DNA from: Cephalotrichum gorgonifer
Lineage: Eukaryota; Ascomycota; Sordariomycetes; Microascales; Microascaceae
DNA length: 64,000 bases
Reading direction: 5' to 3'
Assembly: GCA_900312665.1 (NCBI GenBank)
Contig: ONZQ02000010.1
Span: 806,001 to 870,000 of the forward strand
The position numbers and the translations under genes are program-made. The notes under the pieces are model-generated. The model saw only the letters and a list, made by a program, of their open reading frames with translations. It did no database searches and was not told where the DNA came from. Shown one piece after another: positions 56,660 through 64,000 of this stretch. The stretch's first letter is position 1. Every line of letters starts with the position of its first letter.

Positions 56660-57664
56660 CCTGCTCTATCCCGCGTGTATCCGAAGACTTTCTTTTCTTC
56701 CTCTCCCAGCGTGGAGTTAGCTCTTTTTCGCTTCACTAATGGACGGAGTTGCGTAGAAGCGGGGATTCTCAGCGCTTGGGATTGCTTGTTGGAGTGAGGA
56801 GAGTGAGAAAGGGAGAGCTTAAGGAGAATGAGAAAGGGGAGGCGAGAAGAAGGCGATGTTGAAATTGAGAAAACAATAACGAAGGGTGCCCTGTCTCGAC
56901 GACATCCGATGAAAGGTATGTATATTTTATTTTTCACAGAAACAGAGAGGGAGAGCGAAACGGAGAAAGTGACACGGGGGGATTTGAGACCTTTCGAGAG
57001 CGTGGTGTCGAGGCGGCGTGGATCAAAAAGTTGCTCGACTTCCTAAAAGTCATAAACCCCATAAAAATTCATGAAACCACTCGCGTCCATTGCCGAGTAT
57101 GTGGTGCAGACTAAGATAACGGTACTTCCACTGATAAAGCAGCCATGAGAAAATGCCGATTATTCTGTCTCGTACATCATCAGATTTGAGGGCGGTGAGA
57201 CAAATCTCGCCCTCTCCCTAACTTCTTAATCGCCCGAAATCATTGCTAAGGGGGACGGCGGCAAATTGTTTCTCATTAGACAAATACCTCCAGAAAATAT
57301 GAAGCAGTTTCCCTGTCCTTCATGCTCGCCTAGATATTTACACCCTTATCTACCCTCCTTTCAGACTCTACTCCCCATGGACAATGAGAGACGATAGAAA
57401 CCCTCCTAGAGGTCAAAGAGCCGGTCTAAAATCCCATTAAAGTAGGTAAACGGTGAAAAGGAAGAAAAGTCTATATATATCTAAGGAAAAATAGGGGTGA
57501 AGGGTCTCATCAACAACACCCCATCTCACTCCTCAATCCTCACTCCTCTCTCTCTCGCCCCTCACACCCCCCCTCCTCACGTCACCTCTCTTCTCGCCCA
57601 CCATCCCGCTTTCCCCCCCTTCCAGCTCCCTCCTATCCGCAGTCCCAGCTCCCTCCCTACCGAC
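56660..57664. other. Intergenic, Ypp1 3' end to Tae1 5' end
   Basis: About 1 kb between two minus-strand genes. It includes a TATATATAT sequence near 57472-57480 and is otherwise without recognised features. Confidence 0.45.
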
Positions 57665-60600
57665 CTATGCGACAATGTATCCCGCCCCGCTACCCCACCC
57701 CCTAACCCCCCTCCCCTCCTCCAACTCAACACACCACCAAAGAGCCTCCGCGGCCCTATCCGCCTCCCCGCTCTCCTCGTGCGCCCTCGCAATCGCCAGC
57801 CACGCCTCCGAGTAGTTCCACCCCGTCCCGAGCTTCGTCAGCCCTGAGAGCAGCCCGTACGCCCTATCCCTCGCCGCCAGCCGGTCCACGAGGGGCAGCG
57901 ACGTCGCCTTGTGCGCCGGCGCGAGGTCCGTTGCCTTCGTCGGCTGCGAGGCCTCCTCCTCGTCGCCCTCCTCGCTCCCGTCCACTTCGTCACCGTCTTG
58001 GTCCGGTGTCTTGGTGGGAGTGGAGGAGAGACCTAGGGGCGTGGAAGGGAGCGCGTACTGCGAGTCCGTCTCAGGGGCGGTGGCGGGCGTCGGATTGAGA
58101 GTGAACTCGGGGATCGGGCCAGATGTGTCTAGCTGTGGGATCGGCGGCGGTGGGAGCAGCGTGCCGGTGTAGATGTCTAGCAGGACGTTGGATAGCCCGA
58201 CGATGGCCGACGGGTGGTTGGGGAAGTACGTCAGCGCCGACTCAAAGTGGTCCCGCGCGACATACGACTCCTCCATCGCGATCGCAAGATAGCCCAGCTA
58301 GAGAGTCACAAAAGTTAGCACTTACCCTCCAAGAGTAATTCGGCAACCCTGCTCGGAATGGGATTAGAGACGAAAAGGGAAACTCACCTCCGCCCAGACA
58401 TCCCCCCACAGCTCCTCGATCGTCTTCTTCTCACCCCATGTCCCACCACCCGTGAGACCCCCCGCTATTTCCCTCGCCTCGGCCTCGAGCCCCTGTACCG
58501 TCTTCCTCGCCTCCCCTACCGCCCCCTTGCAGTCCTCAAACATGCCCGCGCGCCTGTAGAACCCGGCAACAGTCAGCCACACCCCCACCAGCACCGTGCT
58601 CCTCTGCCTCCGCGCCTCCACCTTCGAAAACTCCACGAGCGGCAGCGGTGTCGGCATCGTCGACGAGTCGAACGGCAGCTCCGGCACATCCTCCGGCCGG
58701 GACGATAGGTACGAGTCCATGTGCGGGAGTGTCCTGCCCCTCGAGAACGTCGAGGCGATCGACGCCTGTCGCCTGTTCGTTGACGCGAACACGTCGCTGG
58801 CCGGGTGGTCCCCGTCTGGCGTGAACACGCTCTCCCCGTCAGTGAAGCTCGTCCGCGCGGTCGTGGGACCGCTGCTCGCCGCCCGCCTGCGGCTCCTGCT
58901 GGGATCCCGCTTGCGCAGGCTGTTACGCCGCGACATGCTCCCGGCGCGGCTCGAAACCCGGGACCGGCCATTTTCTTGTGTGATCTGGATCGTTGGCGCA
59001 ACACTGGCCGTCGTCTGCGGCCGCGTGGGGACCGACGACAGGGAGCTTTCGCTCGGTGTCACGTTGATCTGCCTCGCGGTGCCTCCCCTCGCGGTATCCC
59101 CCCTCGCGGTGTCTCCCCTAGCCGTGTCCCCCCTTCCGGACCTACCAAAGATACTACCCTTGATACTCCGGAGGGTCCCCGACGTCTTCGGCACGTCGGC
59201 AGTCTTGGGGGGGTTCAGCGCCTTCGTCTGGATGGTCCCAAATAGCCTTGCATATAGAGCCAGGAGCTCGGAGCTGGCATTGACGGCGACATCGGGCCCG
59301 TCGACGAGCTCAATGAGCGCGAGCTGCGTCATCTTCACCTCTAGCATGCTCTCCTTCTCGAACACATCCATCTCATCGACGAGGCCCCGCCCGTACTGGT
59401 GGCCCTGCCTATCGCGCCGAGCTTCGGCTTCGTTGAGGTGGTGGCTTCTGAATTGCTCCTGGTGCCCAAATAATACAGTTGTGTCCTTGAACTGCTCGAA
59501 GGCCGCCTCGCAGGCCTTGGCGGCCATGCCGTAGTCCTGCCTTGCGCTGAGGAGGAGGCCGAGAAGGTGCCACAGTGAGATGAGAGACCTCTCCTGCCAG
59601 TACCGCCCGTGTATCAGATCCGCCCGAGGGTCGTTCGTCTTCCCGGCGGCCAATGCGGCCTTGACAATGTCGATGGCGGCAGTCAACTCGCGGCGCTCCG
59701 CGAGCAGAAGGCCCAGAGCGAACAAGCCGCGGATGTCCCTCGAGCGACCAAATTCGGGGGAGAGTGACTTCCTGAGACACCGCACCGCCTTGTTCTGGAC
59801 CTCTATCCTCAGGGCGGAGTCAAACATAACCCGTGACCAGTTCGCATGAGCTAGTCCGATGACTTGCCAGGCCTGCGCGAGGACCCGATGGGGGATAGGG
59901 GGGTGTTCGGGTGACGACTCGTTAATCTCCGGCATCGCCGCCGAGGCCTTCGCCGACTGAATCTGCGGCAGCCGCGCCAGCATGTCCTCCAGCTCACCCG
60001 CCACGTCCCTCGCCTTCTCGATCGCGTCATGGTCTCCATACCTACAGAGGGCCAGGATACACTGAGACATCGTTTCGAGCACGGCGGAGTCGTCGTCGAG
60101 ACCGGGCTCCGGGTTCCCCGTCTTCTCCACACGGGCTCTTGCCTTCTTCACAATTTCAATGTACGAGTCGTAGGCCTTAAAGGCAAGGTCGAACTCCGCT
60201 ACGGCGAGGTGCACCGTGAAGAGGTTGCGCAAGATAGCAGTGGAATGGAAAGTCTTCGTGGCCGCTCGGTAGAGGATCTCGAGTACGCCGCGGCTCGTGG
60301 CCTCCCGACCTCCCTGGCCGAGGTCGAATTCTCTCCACCCCCGGCCGCACATGATGGACCAGTTCTTGACCACGAGCCGTACAAACTCCTCCACCTCCTC
60401 CCTTTCCTCATCGGCCCGCGGGAACTGCGTCTCGTTAAGGAGCAGAGACTCGTAGGCGCTCTCCACTTTCTTCAGCTCCATCCGAAGCTGTGTCCTGGCC
60501 GACTGTTCGGAAGGGGTCGGACCGAGGTACGCCGTGGGATAGGGGTGGTCCTCTTCTACAAGCCTCGAGAGAGCGATGTAGTACTCGGCCCACACCCTCC

Positions 60601-61515
60601 TGCGGGGCACGGATCCCCTAAACCCGTGCCCACCGGCCAAAGGGCCCGTCTGAATCTCCCAGTATCGCGCCCAGGCGCGGAAGCAGGCTAGCGAGTTGGC
60701 GTCTCGGATGGACTTGTCGTTCCGGAGCAGCGCCTTGCTAGAGAGCATGCAGTACTCCGTCAGGAACAGCTCAGCCCAGTACCTAAGCTGCTGCTTGGGG
60801 GACTTGCTCGCCCACACGCTCGTGAGAGCGGGGAGCCCCGTCTCGAATATGTACAGCGCCTGGACGCGGTCGTCGTCCCGAGCGACGCAGTTCGCCTTGA
60901 GATACGCGGCCTTGAGGGCGCACACGTTGGTCCAGTCGGACACGTTCTCGGCGCCCTCTAGCTCGGCGTAGGTCTCGTCGAGGTTGGAGGGCAGGCAGGA
61001 GATGGCGGCAGTGTAGTCGGTCATGGCCCAGTGCAGCCACCCGGCGCACACGCTGGCCTGGAACCTGTCCTCGGGGAACTTATCCTCATTGTCGATGGCG
61101 TCGAGGAGCTGCTGGAGGGGGTTGGAGATGGCAAGGTCGCTGGGGGTCAGGGCGGTGGATGGTCGGTTCGAGGCGGTGGCTTGGCCGAGTGTGGCCTGGG
61201 AGATGGCACACTCCGTCTCGGCGACGAGGGCGATGCCTGGATGGGGTCGTTAGTCGCGTTGCTCAATGGTCTTGGAAGGGGCGGGGTTGGCAGGGAGTCG
61301 TGGAGTGCTTGTACAAGATCTGGTGGGAGCATGCTTGCGAACTTTGCGGACAAGCTCGGGGATCGCAGACCAGTTTCCATCGCAGCGAGCTTCGTCGAGG
61401 GCCTTTAGGTAGTGCGCCGCCTTCTGGGGCTACATGCGAGGCATTTCGTTAGTGTGGCGGCTCTGTTGGGACTTGGGGATATGGGCAGCAAGGGGGCTTG
61501 GAGACTCACGCTCAT
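57665..61515 (-). CDS. ypp1: Ypp1/TTC7-like TPR protein (plasma-membrane PI4-kinase scaffold)
   Basis: Four coding exons: 61515-61510 (only ATG AGC), 61429-61315, 61236-58388 and 58297-57665; 1200 residues. Each intron has a CTAAC branch site (CACTAACG, GACTAACG, GCTAACTT). The N-terminus reads KAAHYLKALDEARCDGNWSA then IPELVRKVRKHAP, as in Ypp1/TTC7 proteins. TPR helices run to about residue 600 and again at the end (SYVARDHFESALTYFPNHPS, AWLAIARAHEESG). Between them is a Ser/Arg-rich disordered insert with a repeated RGDTA unit. Ypp1 works with Efr3 to hold phosphatidylinositol 4-kinase Stt4 at the plasma membrane; in fungi it has also been called a filamentation or cargo-transport protein. 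The two-codon first exon is unusual and rests on splice logic, so the start is less certain than the rest. Confidence 0.87.
59072..59130 (-). repeat. 15-bp coding repeat in Ypp1
   Basis: Four copies of a CCTCGCGGTGTCTCC-like unit (plus strand) code for repeated R-G-D/G-T-A on the minus strand in the disordered insert. In frame and probably variable. Confidence 0.8.
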
Positions 61516-62258
61516 TTTGGGCGACGACTTTGATAAGGGGCTCCAGGGACCTTTTTGGGGTTATTTGCTTAATTAATAGGTGGTTAGAACGAGCGCGCGG
61601 GCTGCATCGCGGGAAACAGCAGAATGAAAGAATAGAAGTCAAACAGGCGTAGAACGCAGAAGGCTGACCGAGTGCATTGGGTGACGAGTGAAAAAGTTGG
61701 GCAAAGAATGACGTCCTGGAAACCCAAGCTATCGTCGTCAAGGTCAAGGGTGTCCTCAGCTATTTTGTTTACGGGATCCAACCAAGTATTATTGCGACGG
61801 CCTCACCGAGAGGAGATGATCGGCGGGGAAGGAGCTAGTGGCCACGAGTGGTCGACCAGCTCGGTGAGGGAAGCTGCAAGTGGGTCCACGTGGGTCTCAG
61901 CCCAGACCGCCCCGCCCAAGACGGCAGTAAACGGCAGTAAAAGAAAAAAAGTTCGATAAGCGTAATCGAGGAGGGACAATGTCTTACAATAGCGTCACCC
62001 AGTACCTTATCTTGAAATATGCACTTCTTCTGATTTATTTTGTGCCTCGAAGTCATATCAGAATTAAGCAGTTGCGGCTTTTGGGACTAGTTTCTTGGAA
62101 TATTTCCATGTTGAAACAGTCCAAATAGATATATCATCACACATCTACTGCCACCTACCTACCAATCAACTCTCTCGCCCTTCACTCAACTAGGTGGTGA
62201 GAGCGAGGCACACAGACCTGACCCTTTTTCTGGGGGTTTTCTTCATCTCTACGGAAGA
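61516..62258. promoter_or_regulatory. Divergent promoter region, ypp1 / rix1
   Basis: 743 bp between two start codons facing apart. No gene seen and no motif stands out. Confidence 0.5.
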
Positions 62259-64000
62259 ATGTCTCTACCGCCTGAGCTTAGGCTCCTATGCCAGCAACTC
62301 ACCTCGCCCTCAATAACACCGGCTCACCTCGCGCAGTCGTCCCATGTGCTCGCCCAGCATGTCCTCCAGTGTGGCGCCCCTCTCTCAGCACCCCAGGACC
62401 AGAAGATTCGGGAGACGTCGTCGGAATCGACCGTCCTCGTCCACAAGCTCAAGACTGCCGTCAAGTCCCTCCTCAATGACCGTGACCACCGCCGCAGATA
62501 TACGGGCGTGGTCCTGGTGAAGGCCATCATTGACGTCGGGGGATGGGAGTGTCTACGCAGCTCGGAGCCCTGGGTTCGGGGCCTGCTCACCATCATCCAG
62601 GTACGAAGTTCTACCTGCCCATAGTGCCACCAGTACATGTACTCACAGGACCATAGAAGAAAGACCCAATCGCGTCCAAGGAGCTGGCAATCGTGGCTGT
62701 GGCCAGGATATACACCAAGCTCCACGGTGGCCAGACCCTTGTGAGGGAGATAGCTACCCCTACCATCCCTGGCTTCTTCACCGCGTGTCTTCAACTAGTG
62801 AAGCCTGCTTCCGAGGGCGAGCTACCTGCGGTGCCGTTGTCAGTCGTCGAGACTATCTTCGAGGCCTTCGCTGCTGTCATTCCCCTCTACCCGACCACCA
62901 CTCGCCCATTCGTCTCCAAGATCCGAACTGCCATCCGCCCCTATCTCGCCCCGACCCTGTCGGACGACTTCCTTGTCCCTGAGGCCCTGCGGGAAGCTAG
63001 CCGCAGACTCGCCATCGCCCTCCACTTCACCGCCCCCAAGGCCGGCGGCGCGGATGACTGGGCCAGTCTGCTATCTGGGAATCTAAAGCAGTTCCACTCC
63101 ACCGCCGACCAGGTGTTTCGCGCCGTCCAGGAGACCTGGGAGCCTCCCGCGGGATACACGGCCTCGACGATCGATTTCGGGGAGAAGCCCAGCGGAGGCG
63201 GCGATGGGGCCGATACCCTGCCGTCCTGGACTGGGATAACATCGGGCGCGCAGAGGCTAGTTGGCCTCTTGGCCTTCATGTCCGACTCCCTGCGCTATCC
63301 CACAAAAGCCCAGGTCGCCATCCCCGTTGGCCGGTTAGTGGATGCCGTCTCGCGCGTGTCACAGATCGCGAGGCACTCCCCCAAGACGCAGACGTGGGAG
63401 CAGGCCCTCGAGATCAAGCCTTCCGTCTCAAGGGACGAGAGGGACGAGCTCTGGAGCGTCCTCCCAGGCATCCACACCGCCGCCATCGAACTACTACTGA
63501 CCCTGCGCCAAAGGCTGCGGAGCGGCTTCGTCCCCATCGCGTCGGAGGCCTTAGAATACCTCCTCCGCGTCTTCAAGTCGGGCATCGGAAGCGCATCCCT
63601 GCGCCTTGTGTCCTACCAGCTTCTCGCGGATATACTACCGCTCAGCGGCCCAACTATGACGAAGGATACTGTGTCCTCGCTCGAGCTCATCCTCAGCGCG
63701 TGCTGCCGTGACATCCAACAAGACAAAGGCTGCCTATCGGAATCAAAACCCGCGCCGACCGATCCTAAGAAGCAGGGCGCGGTCACAATGAACGCGGACC
63801 TCTTTCTCGGCCAAGGCGCAACTGAGTCCTCTTCCTCCTCCACCGCGTCGACCCTCTCACCCGCCCATATATCCGCGGCGGAGAGAGTCCTGTCGGCATC
63901 ATTCGAGTACCTCCCACAACAGCACCTCCGCCCTGCCCTCCGGGGGCTCCTAGACCAGACGGCGATCCTCTCGCGGAGCAGAGACGCCATGTTCGCCAGC
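62259..64000 (+). CDS. rix1: Rix1 (pre-rRNA processing / 60S assembly), N-terminal part, runs off window
   Basis: Exon 1 is 62259-62600 and exon 2 starts at 62657 and is open to the window end; 562 residues are visible. The N-terminal RIX1 domain is clear: LRLLCQQLTSPSITPAHL, LVHKLKTAVKSLLND, RRRYTGVVLVKAIIDVGGWE, PWVRGLLTIIQ, then after the 56-nt intron KKDPIASKELAIVAVARIY. The rest is armadillo-like helical repeat with RLVGLLAFMSDSL and LLADILPL. Rix1 (PELP1 in animals) forms the Rix1-Ipi1-Ipi3 complex, which acts with Rea1 on pre-60S particles in the nucleoplasm for ITS2 removal and export competence. The C-terminal part is outside the window. Confidence 0.88.

Noticed and set aside
1..64000. 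Transposons, 5S rRNA, CRISPR arrays, secondary-metabolite core enzymes (PKS/NRPS), viral remnants
   Set aside because: Looked for terminal repeats, polymerase or transposase motifs, the fungal 5S start, spaced repeats and large synthase motifs; none seen.

Overview
The window is nuclear DNA of a filamentous ascomycete (Pezizomycotina, most like a Sordariomycete). The evidence is many short spliceosomal introns (about 55-215 nt) with GT-AG ends and CTAAC/CTGAC branch sites, a DIM-2-type cytosine methyltransferase, a fungal Zn2Cys6 regulator, and fungal orthologues of Spt7, Ypp1, Rix1, Rpn3 and Pep4. I see 22 protein genes, two of them cut by the window edges, and one intron-bearing tRNA-Arg(ACG). 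Splice sites were placed by eye from reading-frame continuity, family conservation and branch sites. I see no transposon, rRNA gene or CRISPR array.

Left part (1-7290): a block that looks metabolic. It holds the C-terminal part of a Zn2Cys6 regulator (+), a TauD-type 2-oxoglutarate dioxygenase (-), a Dal5-like MFS anion permease (+) that shares a divergent promoter with it, and a DapA-family aldolase/lyase (+). Together they could form a small nutrient-use cluster. Middle-left (8132-28805): housekeeping and chromatin genes. These are TAF12 (frameshifted as given), proteasome subunit Rpn3, tRNA-Arg, a DIM-2-like DNA methyltransferase, a DUF4246 protein (frameshifted as given), a large probable mitochondrial helical-repeat protein (probably also frameshifted) and a DUF155/RMND1-type mitochondrial protein.

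Middle-right (30314-45848): a Q/P-rich probable nuclear protein, vacuolar aspartic protease Pep4, SAGA subunit Spt7, a VanZ-like membrane protein and a ferric-reductase-like flavocytochrome. Right part (47780-64000): an uncharacterised seven-exon gene with a duplicated intron-microexon unit and an in-frame TAG, an alpha/beta hydrolase, an SMP-30/gluconolactonase protein, the N-terminal protein methyltransferase Tae1/NTM1, Ypp1 (plasma-membrane PI4-kinase scaffold, TTC7-like) and the start of Rix1 (60S ribosome assembly).

Three genes (TAF12, DUF4246, the helical-repeat protein) each fall back into one open frame if one base is added to a C/G run of 6-7. That points to systematic homopolymer under-calling in the assembly rather than three pseudogenes. 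The most unusual biology I can see is the gene at 47780-50040, with its 117-bp intron+microexon tandem duplication and a CpA-to-TpA-compatible stop. Next is the possible catabolic cluster at the left end.
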